NCBI GenBank assembly: GCA_015233465.1
Contig: JADFXP010000004.1
Span: forward strand, 1 to 64,000
Source: Candidatus Magnetominusculus dajiuhuensis
Lineage (GTDB): Bacteria > Nitrospirota > Thermodesulfovibrionia > Thermodesulfovibrionales > Magnetobacteriaceae
DNA: 64,000 nt
Reading direction: 5' to 3'
The position numbers and the translations under genes are program-made. Below, one piece after another: positions 33,996 through 43,915 of the stretch. The notes below the pieces were generated by a model. The model saw only the letters and a program-made list of their open reading frames with translations, was not told where the DNA came from and searched no databases. Each line of letters opens with the position of its first letter. Within the stretch, counting starts at the first letter, position 1.

Positions 33996-36669
33996 TAAGA
34001 AGATTACTGAACTGACAGAAGAATTAAAAAACGAGAGATTAAGGCGACAGCATTCAGAGGCTGAAGTAAATGCTCTTTTGAAGGCTGCATCCGCAGTATT
34101 TGAATATAAGGATTTTGTGATTTCATCAAGGAAGATCTTTGATATCTGCAAGGATATTACTAACGCTGCTGAGGGTTATGTTGCGCTAATGTCTTCAGAC
34201 GGTAGTTTAGATGAAGTATTATTTTTTGATTCCGTTGAGTTTCCTTGTGTGGCTGATACAAATTTACCTTTGCCGATAAGGGGATTATGGGATGCTGTTT
34301 ACAGGACTGGTACAGTAGTATATGAAAATAATTTTTCAAAAAGTGATCGGATGAAATACTTGACGGATGGTCATGTTTATATTAAGAATGTAATGTTTGT
34401 TCCTTTAAAGATAGATTCTAAGGTCGTTGGAATAATGTATCTGGCTAATAAAAATGGAGGATTTACATCAAGGGATGCGGAGTTGTCTTTCGCAATTGGG
34501 CAGCATGTTGTAGTGGCGCTGCAAAACAGCAGATCAAGGGAATTACTTGAAAATAATCAGAAAAAAATTATTGAAAAAGAGCAGCAATTTCATACCGCCT
34601 TTGAGTTTTCAACTATTGGTATTGCTATAACATCGCCTGAAAAGGGCTGGATAGACGTTAATGATCAGTTGTGCGCAATGTTGGGATATTCTAAAAATGA
34701 ACTTATCAATATGACATGGGCTGAAATAACCCATCCTGATGATTTACAAATAGACATATTACAGTTTAACCAAGTACTTGCAGGCGAGATTAATGGTTAT
34801 AGGTTAGATAAACGGTTTATTCGTAAAGACGGTACAATAATATATACAACTCTTTTGGTAAACTGTAATCGCAATGAAAACAATGAGGTTGATTATTTTA
34901 TAGCCATATTAGAAGACATTACTGAGCGGAAGAAGTTGGAAGACGAGCTGCGTTCTGAAATCATTACCCGCAAAGAAACTGAAGCATTACTTAAAGAAAA
35001 AGAACTTGACATGGTTGAGGCTCAAAATAAGGCGCATTTTGGCACTTGGACTTATGATCCTGTGATTCAGCAATCTGTTTGGTCACTTGAGATGTATAAA
35101 ATTTATGGGCTTGATCCTAAAATTGGAGTAATTAACTATAGGGATTTTAAAAAATTTATTCTCCCATATGATTATAATCGTTTTGATAACGCAGTTAGGG
35201 AAGCGGTTGAGCATGGAAAGCCCTATAGATTAGAACTTCAAATAAGCCGGCCAGATAATACTGTAAAAACAATCCTGAATATCGGCGACCCTGTTTTAGA
35301 CTCAAATGGGAAGGTTGTCAAGATAAGAGGCTCTATTTTAGATATTACAGTACAGACAGAATTAGAAAATGTAATTAAACAGGAACTTGCGTTTCAATCT
35401 TCAGTTGCAAAGGTTACTGAAGCCCTTTTAAATTCGAAATATGACAAATATGCTATTTCAAAAATTGTACACGATGAATCTTTGAAATTGACAGAAAGTG
35501 AGCATGGTTATGCGTCTTTATTAGACGAAAATGGAGACAATGTCGCAATTAATCTTACTGATATGATGGGTAATATCTGTAAGGTAGCAATGGAACATCA
35601 AACTGCAATATTTCCAAAAGGTATGAATGGATATAATGGCTTGTGGGGGTATTCTTTAAATACTGGAGAGAGTTTTTATACTAATAATCCAAAAGGGCAT
35701 AAGTCATATAAGGGTTGCGTACCAGATGGGCATATAGAGCTGCTTAATTTTCTTTCTGTAGCTGTAAGATCAGGCGATAAGATAATTGGTCAAATATCTC
35801 TTGCAAACTCCTCAAGGGATTATGTAAAAAGAGATCTGTCAATTATAGAACGTTTGGCATCAATATATTCTGTTGCAATAGAACGTAAACAGATGGAAGA
35901 AGAAATAAGGACAATCAATCTAAATCTGCAAAAAAAGGTTGAGGAAGAGCTTGCTAAAAATCGGATTAAAGATCAATTAATGTTTGAGCAGTCTCGTAAT
36001 ATTTCAATGGGAGAATTACTTATGAATATATCTCACCATTGGAGACAGCCTTTATGTTCAATTGGGCTTTCAATTCAGGACATAAAAGATGCTTATCTAC
36101 ATAGTGAATTAAATGAAAAATACCTCAGCGCCTCAGTGGGATATGCCATGTCTGAACTCAAAAAATTATCAGAAACAATAGATAATTTCAGGAGTTTTTA
36201 TACCCAAGATAAAAGATTTGTAGAATTTAATATTGCAGAGGAGATAAATAAAGCAGAAATGCTTATCTCTGGATACATCACAGGCAATGGCATTATTATA
36301 GAAAAAGACTTAGACCCTCAATTAACTGCTCAAGGATATTCAAATGAGTTTGCCCATGTAATTTTTAATGTTCTGACCAATTCTAAGGATACATTTGAGA
36401 GAAGAGCTATTTCTGAAGGAATTATTAAGATTAAATTATATAAAGACGATACAACTCACAGGATTATTATAACTATAATGGATAATGGCGGAGGGATTGA
36501 CAGAGATCTAATTGATAAGATATTTGGTCCATCTTTTACTGCTAAAGATATGGAGAAAGGAAATGGAATGGGTCTTTTTATGGCAAAGATTACTATAGAG
36601 GAAGGTATGAACGGATCGCTTTCTGTAAGAAATATTGATGGTGGCTGTGAATTTAGGATAGAGCTATGA
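33973..36669 (+). CDS. GAF-PAS-PAS-GAF histidine kinase
   Basis: An 898-aa soluble sensor kinase, the largest of the cluster. Domains in order: N-terminal coiled coil, GAF 1 (about 40-190, GYVALMSSDG), PAS 1 (about 205-320), PAS 2 (about 345-455), GAF 2 (about 475-640, GYASLLDENG), kinase box ISHHWRQPLC with H688, and ATPase with NVLTNSKDTF, DNGGGID and GNGMGLFMAK. The second box residue is His instead of Gln. Both GAF domains contain a long insertion with a G-L-W motif (RGLWDAV and NGLWGYS), suggesting a common ligand; which is unknown. The overlap with the genes on both sides (23 and 4 nt) indicates coupled translation. Confidence 0.85.
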   Translation: MKIMELLDKKITELTEELKNERLRRQHSEAEVNALLKAASAVFEYKDFVISSRKIFDICKDITNAAEGYVALMSSDGSLDEVLFFDSVEFPCVADTNLPLPIRGLWDAVYRTGTVVYENNFSKSDRMKYLTDGHVYIKNVMFVPLKIDSKVVGIMYLANKNGGFTSRDAELSFAIGQHVVVALQNSRSRELLENNQKKIIEKEQQFHTAFEFSTIGIAITSPEKGWIDVNDQLCAMLGYSKNELINMTWAEITHPDDLQIDILQFNQVLAGEINGYRLDKRFIRKDGTIIYTTLLVNCNRNENNEVDYFIAILEDITERKKLEDELRSEIITRKETEALLKEKELDMVEAQNKAHFGTWTYDPVIQQSVWSLEMYKIYGLDPKIGVINYRDFKKFILPYDYNRFDNAVREAVEHGKPYRLELQISRPDNTVKTILNIGDPVLDSNGKVVKIRGSILDITVQTELENVIKQELAFQSSVAKVTEALLNSKYDKYAISKIVHDESLKLTESEHGYASLLDENGDNVAINLTDMMGNICKVAMEHQTAIFPKGMNGYNGLWGYSLNTGESFYTNNPKGHKSYKGCVPDGHIELLNFLSVAVRSGDKIIGQISLANSSRDYVKRDLSIIERLASIYSVAIERKQMEEEIRTINLNLQKKVEEELAKNRIKDQLMFEQSRNISMGELLMNISHHWRQPLCSIGLSIQDIKDAYLHSELNEKYLSASVGYAMSELKKLSETIDNFRSFYTQDKRFVEFNIAEEINKAEMLISGYITGNGIIIEKDLDPQLTAQGYSNEFAHVIFNVLTNSKDTFERRAISEGIIKIKLYKDDTTHRIIITIMDNGGGIDRDLIDKIFGPSFTAKDMEKGNGMGLFMAKITIEEGMNGSLSVRNIDGGCEFRIEL

Positions 36670-38174
36670 ATACAATGATAAATTTTTTTAATAAAATAAT
36701 TACCGATACGTTTATAAATATAAATCAATGGTATCTTCTTGGAATATCAATCTTTGTGTCAGAGTTTTTTACTACATTAATAGTCTCTATAATGAGTGTT
36801 ATTTTTTATGGAAATATAAGGGATGACTATCTGATTACAGGTTTTATTACGGCTTTTTTTGTGTCTTTGATAGTTGTGTATACCTTGACGATATTAGTTC
36901 AAGGTCTAAAGGATCTTAATGAGAAAAACATTCGGGCAAAGGAGCAGTGGGAAAGAACCTTTAATACGATTTCTGATCTGATAATGCTGATTGACAATGA
37001 CTATAAGATTGTTAGAATGAATAAAGCAATGGCAGTTAAGCTGGATCTTACGCTTGATGAGGTAATAGATAAGACATGTTATAAACTTGTTCATAATATG
37101 GATAAACCAATAGTTAATTGCCCTCATAACCAGATGCTCAAAGATAGTTTGGAGCATATGACGGAGATTTATGATGATCGTCTTAATGCTTATTTTCATG
37201 TTATCGTGACCCCTATGCTTAATCCAGATGGAACGGTTTTTGGTTCAGTACAAGTTATGCGTGATATAACTGAGCTAAAGACTATTGAGAATGCTCTTAA
37301 GGAAAAGACCTATGCTCTTGATCTTTTAAATAAAGACCTTGAAGATAGAGTGAAGAGAGAGATTGAATTGAGGATGCAAAAGGAACAGATGTTGATTCAT
37401 CAGTCTAAAATGGCTGCAATGGGAGAGATGATTGAAGCCATTACTCATCAATGGAAACAGCCTCTTAGCTCAGTATCGCTTATAGCTCAGGATATGGGTG
37501 ACGCATTTTTGCATGGAGAACTTGATGAACAATATATAGTAAAATCTGTAAAGCATATCATGGATCAAGTAAGACATATGTCAAGGACTATTGATGACTT
37601 TAAAAACTTCTTTCAGCCAAGTAAACAAAAGATCCCTTTTAAGGTTAATACTGCAATATATGAAACATTGTTACTTATATATCGTCAATTAGAAAAAGCA
37701 GAGATTTCTGTTGTGTTGAATTGTATATATGAAGGAGCAGTTATACAGCCTGGTCAATCAGGTAATACTAATATTTGTAAATGTGAACCTGAAATTGTTG
37801 TAATTGGTTACCCAGGTGAATTTAAGCATGTCATATTAAATTTAATCAATAATTCAAGGGATGCGATATTAGAAAAATGGAAACAGTCTGGCTCTGCAGA
37901 CGAGCAGAAGGGTGAGATTTTAATTGAACTTAATACTAAAAATGACTTGGCAATTATAAGCGTTATGGATAATGGCTGCGGTATCTCTGACAATATTTAC
38001 GATAAGATTTTTGAACCTTATGTTACAATGAAAAAAGATGGTATGGGTATAGGACTTTATATATCTAAAACTATAATTGAACAAAACATGAAAGGCAGGC
38101 TTTATGCTGAAAAGTTCAATAACGGAGCAAGGTTTATGATAGAACTGCCTTTAAAACAAGAGCTTCAGTCATGA
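36666..38174 (+). CDS. membrane PAS histidine kinase
   Basis: A 502-aa inner-membrane kinase with two transmembrane helices (about 20-47 and 56-82) separated by only a short loop, so there is hardly any periplasmic sensor. The PAS domain (about 95-205) carries CYKLVHNMDKPIVNCPHNQM with two Cys and a His, a pattern seen in PAS domains with possible metal or redox sensing. The kinase box is ITHQWKQPLS with H261. The ATPase has NLINNSRDAI and DNGCGIS, where a Cys replaces the usual Gly, and the CKCEPE insertion before the N-box. Overlaps of 4 nt at each end link it to its neighbours. Confidence 0.85.
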   Translation: MNTMINFFNKIITDTFININQWYLLGISIFVSEFFTTLIVSIMSVIFYGNIRDDYLITGFITAFFVSLIVVYTLTILVQGLKDLNEKNIRAKEQWERTFNTISDLIMLIDNDYKIVRMNKAMAVKLDLTLDEVIDKTCYKLVHNMDKPIVNCPHNQMLKDSLEHMTEIYDDRLNAYFHVIVTPMLNPDGTVFGSVQVMRDITELKTIENALKEKTYALDLLNKDLEDRVKREIELRMQKEQMLIHQSKMAAMGEMIEAITHQWKQPLSSVSLIAQDMGDAFLHGELDEQYIVKSVKHIMDQVRHMSRTIDDFKNFFQPSKQKIPFKVNTAIYETLLLIYRQLEKAEISVVLNCIYEGAVIQPGQSGNTNICKCEPEIVVIGYPGEFKHVILNLINNSRDAILEKWKQSGSADEQKGEILIELNTKNDLAIISVMDNGCGISDNIYDKIFEPYVTMKKDGMGIGLYISKTIIEQNMKGRLYAEKFNNGARFMIELPLKQELQS

Positions 38175-40423
38175 ATATTAGTTTACTTTGGCTACAGAAT
38201 AATCTTGATATTGTATATTTTATTTATGGACTTGCCTTTATATTAATGGGGATTATAATCCTTGTCCAGCCTAGGAAGGAAAGTTCATTTAAGATATCAG
38301 AGATTCTATGGCTTTTGGCAGGATTTGGGATAGTTCATGGAATAAGTGAATGGCTGCATATGTGGGTAATTATTAAAGGCAGCAATACTTCTATGGATTT
38401 TATTCGTTGGGTTAGTCTTATTCTCTCGTATATCTTTATATTTGAATTTGGACGGAGACTTATTAGATTAACTTCTATAGGGTCTTCTCACTGTCAATTA
38501 ATGGCAAGTCATTATCTTTTTTGGTGGCTATCACCTATCATTATGCTTATTATTTTATTTTTTGGAATTATCTCTTTTGATTTTCTTAAAGTGGTGACTA
38601 TATGGAGCAGGTATTTATTTGGATTTTTTGGTTCAATGTTTACGGCTTTTGGCTTTTATTTTTATTATAGATGTAATAAAGAGTTATTTGAGCATCTATT
38701 ACTAAAAAAATATTTCATGTGGAGCAGTTTAGTTTTTATGATTTATGGGATATTGGGGGGGATAATAGTTCAAAAGGGTGAGTTTTTCCCTTCAAATGTG
38801 GTTAATGCGGAATCGTTTTTAATGAATGTGCATATACCTGTTCAGGTATTTAGAGGCATCTTAGCTATAACTTCAGCAATTAGTATAGGCGGGATATTAA
38901 AAATATTTAATTGGGAGCAGAGAAGGAAACTACAGCAGTCCATTGATGACTGGACAAATACATTTAATTCTATCTCTGATTTTGTTTCAGTGCATGATTT
39001 GGATTACAGGATTGTAAAGGTCAATAAGTCACTTTCTGATTTCCTGAAAAAACAACCTAATGACTTGATAGGCAGGCATTGTTATGATGTTTTACATAAC
39101 ACAAAAGTTCCATGGGTATCATGCCCTCACTCTGAAACGATTAGGCAGAAAAAAGCCGTAACAGAGATAGTAAATGACACTAACGTTGGCTTTCCAATGA
39201 TGGTTACAACATCGCCTCTGTTTGATGCTGATGGCAGGATGTTAGGTTCTGTTCATATAGCAAAGGACATCTCAGAGAGCGTTAAACAAAAAGAGCGCGA
39301 CAAGGTATTTATTAACACATCTATTGACGGATTCTCGGTAATGGACAGGGCTGGGAGATTTATTGATGTAAATGATGCTTATTGTAGTCTATATGGCTAC
39401 AGTCGTGAAGAGATACTAAATATGAACTTATCTGATTTTGAAGTCCTTGAAAAAACTCAAGACATTGATTCACACATGAAACGGATAATAGGTATGGGCA
39501 GTGATCGCTTTGAAACTCTTCATAGATGTATTGATGGAAGTATAAAAGATGTTGAAATCAGCGTTAGTTATTTAAAGGATGGAGAGGTTTTCTTTTCATT
39601 TATTCGTGATATAACTGAACGTAAGAAGTTGATGGATGAACTATTAGAGTTAAATCAAAATCTTGAAAAAAGGATAGCTGAAGAGGTGGAGCAGAATAAA
39701 CTTAAAGATCGTTTAATGTCTGAACAATTCCATCAGCTTGCTATTGATGAATTGATGGTCAATATTGCTCACCAATGGAGACAGCCGTTAAATGCTATTG
39801 GTTTGATGGTTCAAAATATTAGAGATGACTTTAATTTTAAGGAATTGACCGATAGCTCTTTAAACAGTTCTGTAATGATAATAATGGATGAATTGTTTAA
39901 ACTATCTATGACAATTAAAACCTTTACAAATAGTTATTCTCAATATGAAAATGAACAAGAAATAAATGTTTCTCAGGCAATTAAGATGGGGATTAATTCA
40001 ATGAAAGAACAATTTATTTCTAATAATGTATTGGTTGATACCTCTATTGAAGACAATATTTTAGCCAAAGGATATTCTAATATCTTAACTCAGGTAACTA
40101 TAACCATTATTGAAAATTCTTTGGAAGTCTTTATAGAAAGAAATATTAAAAATAGATATATAAAGATTACTGCATCAAAGGATACATTGAGTAATAAGAT
40201 AATAATCTCAATCTCAGATAATGGCGGAGGGATTGACAAGACGATATTGGATAAGATTTTTGATCCTTATTTCACAACAAAGTTCAAGTCAAGGGGCAGG
40301 GGGATGAGTCTTTATCTGGTAAAAACTATGATAGAAAGAAAAATGGAAGGTAGTATGCGTTTAAGCAATACCAAAGAAGGCGTTGAATTTATAATTGAGG
40401 TGTGCTGCTATGGAAGCGAGTGA
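38171..40423 (+). CDS. polytopic membrane PAS-PAS histidine kinase
   Basis: A 750-aa kinase. The first about 240 residues are an integral membrane sensor with about seven hydrophobic helices and a conserved-looking GFGIVHGISEWLHMW segment, resembling MASE/7TM-type sensors. PAS 1 (about 265-375) again has the CYDVLHNTKVPWVSCPHSE Cys/His pattern; PAS 2 is at about 385-495. The kinase box is IAHQWRQPLN with H534, preceded by DELMVN instead of GEMI. The ATPase has DNGGGID and a somewhat altered G2 (SRGRGMSLYLVK). It overlaps both neighbours. Confidence 0.85.
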   Translation: MNISLLWLQNNLDIVYFIYGLAFILMGIIILVQPRKESSFKISEILWLLAGFGIVHGISEWLHMWVIIKGSNTSMDFIRWVSLILSYIFIFEFGRRLIRLTSIGSSHCQLMASHYLFWWLSPIIMLIILFFGIISFDFLKVVTIWSRYLFGFFGSMFTAFGFYFYYRCNKELFEHLLLKKYFMWSSLVFMIYGILGGIIVQKGEFFPSNVVNAESFLMNVHIPVQVFRGILAITSAISIGGILKIFNWEQRRKLQQSIDDWTNTFNSISDFVSVHDLDYRIVKVNKSLSDFLKKQPNDLIGRHCYDVLHNTKVPWVSCPHSETIRQKKAVTEIVNDTNVGFPMMVTTSPLFDADGRMLGSVHIAKDISESVKQKERDKVFINTSIDGFSVMDRAGRFIDVNDAYCSLYGYSREEILNMNLSDFEVLEKTQDIDSHMKRIIGMGSDRFETLHRCIDGSIKDVEISVSYLKDGEVFFSFIRDITERKKLMDELLELNQNLEKRIAEEVEQNKLKDRLMSEQFHQLAIDELMVNIAHQWRQPLNAIGLMVQNIRDDFNFKELTDSSLNSSVMIIMDELFKLSMTIKTFTNSYSQYENEQEINVSQAIKMGINSMKEQFISNNVLVDTSIEDNILAKGYSNILTQVTITIIENSLEVFIERNIKNRYIKITASKDTLSNKIIISISDNGGGIDKTILDKIFDPYFTTKFKSRGRGMSLYLVKTMIERKMEGSMRLSNTKEGVEFIIEVCCYGSE

Positions 40424-40781
40424 GATATTAAAGCAAACTACCATCCTTTTTGTCGAAGATGATTTAATAGTACGGATGGCTCTAGTAAAGTTTTTAAAGA
40501 GGAGGTGTAAGGGTGTAATAGAAGCTGAAAATGGCAGGATTGCACTTGAACTCTTTATTGAACATAGACCAGATGTTGTAATAACAGACCTTGAGATGCC
40601 TGTTATGGGCGGACTTGAACTGATAGACAGGATTATAGAGTATGATGATAAGCAGGCAATTATCATAACTACTGCATATGATGATCTAAAACACAAACAC
40701 TCTAAGGTTCGTGCCCATTTAATAAAACCAATAGACAGCGAGAATCTCCTTGAGACTATAATTAGCTGTAGAAAGAAATAA
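40410..40781 (+). CDS. stand-alone response regulator receiver
   Basis: A 123-aa CheY-like receiver from ATG 40410 (GAGG 9 nt upstream; the longer TTG frame at 40395 is less likely). It has the acidic pair EDD near the start, phospho-acceptor D60 in TDLEMPVMGG, TTAYDD and K in HLIKPID. There is no output domain, so it acts by binding partners or as a phosphate shuttle or sink between the kinases around it. It overlaps the upstream kinase by 14 nt and precedes the next gene by 2 nt. Confidence 0.88.
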   Translation: MEASEILKQTTILFVEDDLIVRMALVKFLKRRCKGVIEAENGRIALELFIEHRPDVVITDLEMPVMGGLELIDRIIEYDDKQAIIITTAYDDLKHKHSKVRAHLIKPIDSENLLETIISCRKK

Positions 40782-40783
40782 CT

Positions 40784-42013
40784 ATGGAACAAACTTCTAA
40801 AGAAAAAATATTGATTGTAGATGATGAACCTTTAACAATAGAGATGCTTTCAGAAATCCTTACAGAAAGCTCTTATGATGTTATTACTGCTGGGAATGGA
40901 CTTGATGCGCTAAAATTGTATAACGAATCTCAAGGATTGAATCTGATTATTTCTGATATGAATATGCCAAATATGAACGGCCTTGAGCTAATAAAGAAAT
41001 TAAAGCTTGCAGGCTCAGTTGTTCCGATTATCATACTTACTGGAAATAATGAGATCAGTGTTGCTGTGAAAGCCATAAACAGCGGGGCAAATGATTACCT
41101 GATTAAGGATGAAAATATTGCCGAAACAATTGTAATGTCTGTTAAAAGGGTCTTAGAAAAACAGGAGATGAAAGAACAAAACGAGAGGCTTTTAAAAGAC
41201 CTTGAAGTAAAAACTCAGGCATTATTAGAATTAAACGATGATCTTGCAGAGATGATTGTAGAAGAGAAAAAACTCAGAGAAGAAAAAGAACAATTATTAA
41301 TCCAGCAATCTAAAATGGCATCCATGGGGGAGATGATAGGAGCGATAACTCATCAATGGAAGCAGCCGCTAAATGCCTTGACAATATTGGTTCAGGATCT
41401 GCCTGATGCCTTAAAGTATGAGGAAATTAACAAGGAATATATTGATGAATTAGTTAGAGATGCTATGAAACAAATTCGTTATATGTCAGAAACTATTACA
41501 GATTTTAAAAATTTCTTTATGCCTAATCAAGAGAGAACTTTATTTGATGTTAATCATGCAGTTACTGTTGTGTTAAATATTGTCTTCTCTCAGTTAAAAA
41601 AACTCTCTATAGACGTTAAGGTAAATAGAAATATTGAGGATAATTTTAACGTAAATGGGTTTCAAAATGAATTTATGCAGGTAGTTTTAAATATTGTGAA
41701 TAATGCAAAAGACGCAATAATTGAGGCTATAGAAAATGGATTATTAGGTAAAGAAGAAGGTAAGATAAAGATAGATATTTATAAAATCAATGGCAATATA
41801 GTCACAGAAATCAGTGATAATGCAGGCGGGATACCGCTTGATATAATAGATAAGATTTTTGAATCTTATTTCACAACTAAGGCTGATCATGTTGGTACTG
41901 GTATAGGTCTTTATATGGCAAAGGTAATAATAGAAGAAAAAATGGGCGGTCATATATACGCTAATAATTTAGAAAATGGAGCTATTTTTACTATAGAACT
42001 AAATAATGAATAG
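40784..42013 (+). CDS. hybrid histidine kinase, REC-HisKA-HATPase
   Basis: A 409-aa kinase with an N-terminal receiver (D58 in SDMNMPNMNG), a coiled-coil linker (about 120-165) and the kinase box ITHQWKQPLN with H190. The ATPase has NIVNNAKDAI, DNAGGIP and GTGIGLYMAK. There is no PAS or other input domain, so the receiver is the sole input; it should relay phosphate from another kinase. It overlaps the PP2C gene by 8 nt. Confidence 0.88.
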   Translation: MEQTSKEKILIVDDEPLTIEMLSEILTESSYDVITAGNGLDALKLYNESQGLNLIISDMNMPNMNGLELIKKLKLAGSVVPIIILTGNNEISVAVKAINSGANDYLIKDENIAETIVMSVKRVLEKQEMKEQNERLLKDLEVKTQALLELNDDLAEMIVEEKKLREEKEQLLIQQSKMASMGEMIGAITHQWKQPLNALTILVQDLPDALKYEEINKEYIDELVRDAMKQIRYMSETITDFKNFFMPNQERTLFDVNHAVTVVLNIVFSQLKKLSIDVKVNRNIEDNFNVNGFQNEFMQVVLNIVNNAKDAIIEAIENGLLGKEEGKIKIDIYKINGNIVTEISDNAGGIPLDIIDKIFESYFTTKADHVGTGIGLYMAKVIIEEKMGGHIYANNLENGAIFTIELNNE

Positions 42014-43232
42014 TAATACTGTTATTAAAGGGTTACAAAATCCTACAATTTTGATTGTAGATGATGACGAGGCAATATTAAAGTTTATCTCAAGGCATCT
42101 TAAAAGATACGGATACAACATTATTGAGGCAGTTAATGGACGTGTTGCAATGAATATAATTGAACAAAAAAACTATCCGCAATTAATTATACTTGACGCT
42201 AATATGCCGATTATGGATGGTTTTCAGACTTGTGTTGCGCTTAAGAACCACTCTGATACTAAGGTCTCTGAGATACCTATTATAATGGTTACTGGGCTTG
42301 ATGATAATGATTCAATAAATAAGGCATTTGATATGGGGGCTGAAGAATATATCAATAAACCCATAAATATGACAGTGCTGCGTAATCGTATTAAGTTGAT
42401 TATTGAAAAAAAGACAGCAGAGAAGAAACTAAAAGAGGCTTATGATTTAATAAAGAAAGACTTGAAAGCTGCTGAATTAATACAAAAAAAACTCCTCCCA
42501 GAAGCAATAACTTTAAATGGATTCATGTTCAGATGGATTTTTAAACCATCCAGTTTTATAGGCGGTGATACCTTTAATTTCTTTAAACTTGATGAGAGAT
42601 ATATTGGTTTTTATATTCTTGATGTAACAGGTCATGGGATACCGTCAGCATTGTTATCTTTTATGGCAAGTAAAACTATAGTTCCATTTCCAATTGAAAG
42701 CAGTCCTTTAAAGCGATCCATCATTGACCCTCCATATTATGAAATCCTTACGCCAGATATGGCTTGTGAGGAAATCAATAAACGGTTTCAGCGGCAGTCA
42801 GGTTCAATGCAGTATTTTACTATGGTTTATGCTTATTTAGATATAGATGAGAGCAAGATAAAATTATTTAGAGCTGGACATGTGCATCCTATTTTCCTGC
42901 CAAAAGACGGCAATGTAATCGTGTTAGAAAAAGGGGGACTGCCAATTGGACTGCAAAGAAGCCCTAAATATAATGAAATTGTAGAGTTTACATTTAATGA
43001 GGGAGACCGATTATTTTTTTACACTGATGGAATAACCGAATGCACAAACGATAGCTCTGAGATGTTTTCTGATGTTCGTTTAAAAGAATTTGTTCAAGAA
43101 AATAGAGACTTACCGCTTGATGAACTTAATAACAAACTTGAACATTTATTGAATAAATGGCGTGGATGTACAGAGTTTGATGATGATATTACAATGTTGT
43201 CAATTGAAAAATTATCTTTAGATAATCAATAA
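42006..43232 (+). CDS. receiver-PP2C (RsbU/SpoIIE-type) serine phosphatase
   Basis: A 408-aa protein: receiver (about 10-130) with D64 in LDANMPIMDG and K in EYINKPIN, coiled-coil linker, then a SpoIIE-type PP2C phosphatase (about 165-400) with GGDTFNFFKLD, LDVTGHGIPSALLS and DRLFFYTDGITE. The metal-binding Asp residues are present. Such proteins dephosphorylate anti-sigma-factor antagonists and release a sigma factor or another target (partner switching). It is the last gene of the operon and the only enzyme output in it. No anti-sigma or antagonist gene is seen beside it. Confidence 0.9.
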   Translation: MNSNTVIKGLQNPTILIVDDDEAILKFISRHLKRYGYNIIEAVNGRVAMNIIEQKNYPQLIILDANMPIMDGFQTCVALKNHSDTKVSEIPIIMVTGLDDNDSINKAFDMGAEEYINKPINMTVLRNRIKLIIEKKTAEKKLKEAYDLIKKDLKAAELIQKKLLPEAITLNGFMFRWIFKPSSFIGGDTFNFFKLDERYIGFYILDVTGHGIPSALLSFMASKTIVPFPIESSPLKRSIIDPPYYEILTPDMACEEINKRFQRQSGSMQYFTMVYAYLDIDESKIKLFRAGHVHPIFLPKDGNVIVLEKGGLPIGLQRSPKYNEIVEFTFNEGDRLFFYTDGITECTNDSSEMFSDVRLKEFVQENRDLPLDELNNKLEHLLNKWRGCTEFDDDITMLSIEKLSLDNQ

Positions 43233-43812
43233 ATAATAAATTAATCATTGGGGGGTGCATTTTATTAATGGCAAACCCCGCATGGCACTAAGATAAACAA
43301 TTTACTTGCTTTTTATAAATGAAGTTTTGCATTATATATTACTATCTTGATTTTTCTTAGATTTGATAGGTTTCTATAAGCCTAAGATGTACTAACTAAT
43401 ACATTAAGCCTTGGCTCTTGATATTATAAGGTTTGATAGGCTTGATGAGCTTAGCATTGTATACTGTCATATAAATCTAGAGAAATCAAGTGCATCATAA
43501 TATATTTAATATAAGTGGCTGTATTTATTTACATGTTGGCATTGCAAGTTATGTGTAACATTTTTTTAAGCGAGGAGGTTTGGTTGTTAATAATACTAAT
43601 AAAATATATAATATTGTTGTTGATACCTCTTACGCTTAGGGCAGTAGAAATTGGAAGTATTTCAAACAGAAATACAAGGTTTAATCCTTTATTTCAAGAT
43701 TATAAACACATCTTTGAGGCATTTTATCATCCTAAGTTAGAACTGTCTGTCACTTAAGTTGAAGCAAATATTTACTATATAGAATGAGCGGCAGAGTAGG
43801 AATAAACCATAA
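43233..43812. other. intergenic region after the kinase operon
   Basis: AT-rich. A GGGG...CCCC pair (about 43250-43278) may form a weak terminator. TTTGATAGG occurs twice (about 43362 and 43433). An 80-codon hydrophobic frame (43515-43757) starts at GTG without a convincing ribosome site; I do not count it as a gene. Confidence 0.3.
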
Positions 43813-43857
43813 TCCCTATCACCCCTATCACCCCTATCACCCCTATCACCCCTATCA
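43813..43857. repeat. five tandem 9-bp repeats (CCCCTATCA)
   Basis: Five units, the first with T instead of the leading C, in a non-coding gap. The copy number may vary between strains. Confidence 0.9.
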
Positions 43858-43915
43858 TAATATGCAGATATGTCATAATACCCATCTATGTTAAATAATA
43901 AATAAGACAACCAAA

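Noticed and set aside
43515-43757. 80-codon hydrophobic frame between the kinase operon and the NosL-like gene
   Set aside because: GTG start, no convincing ribosome site, no known pattern.
43813-43857. CRISPR-like array
   Set aside because: The 9-bp units are directly joined with no spacers.
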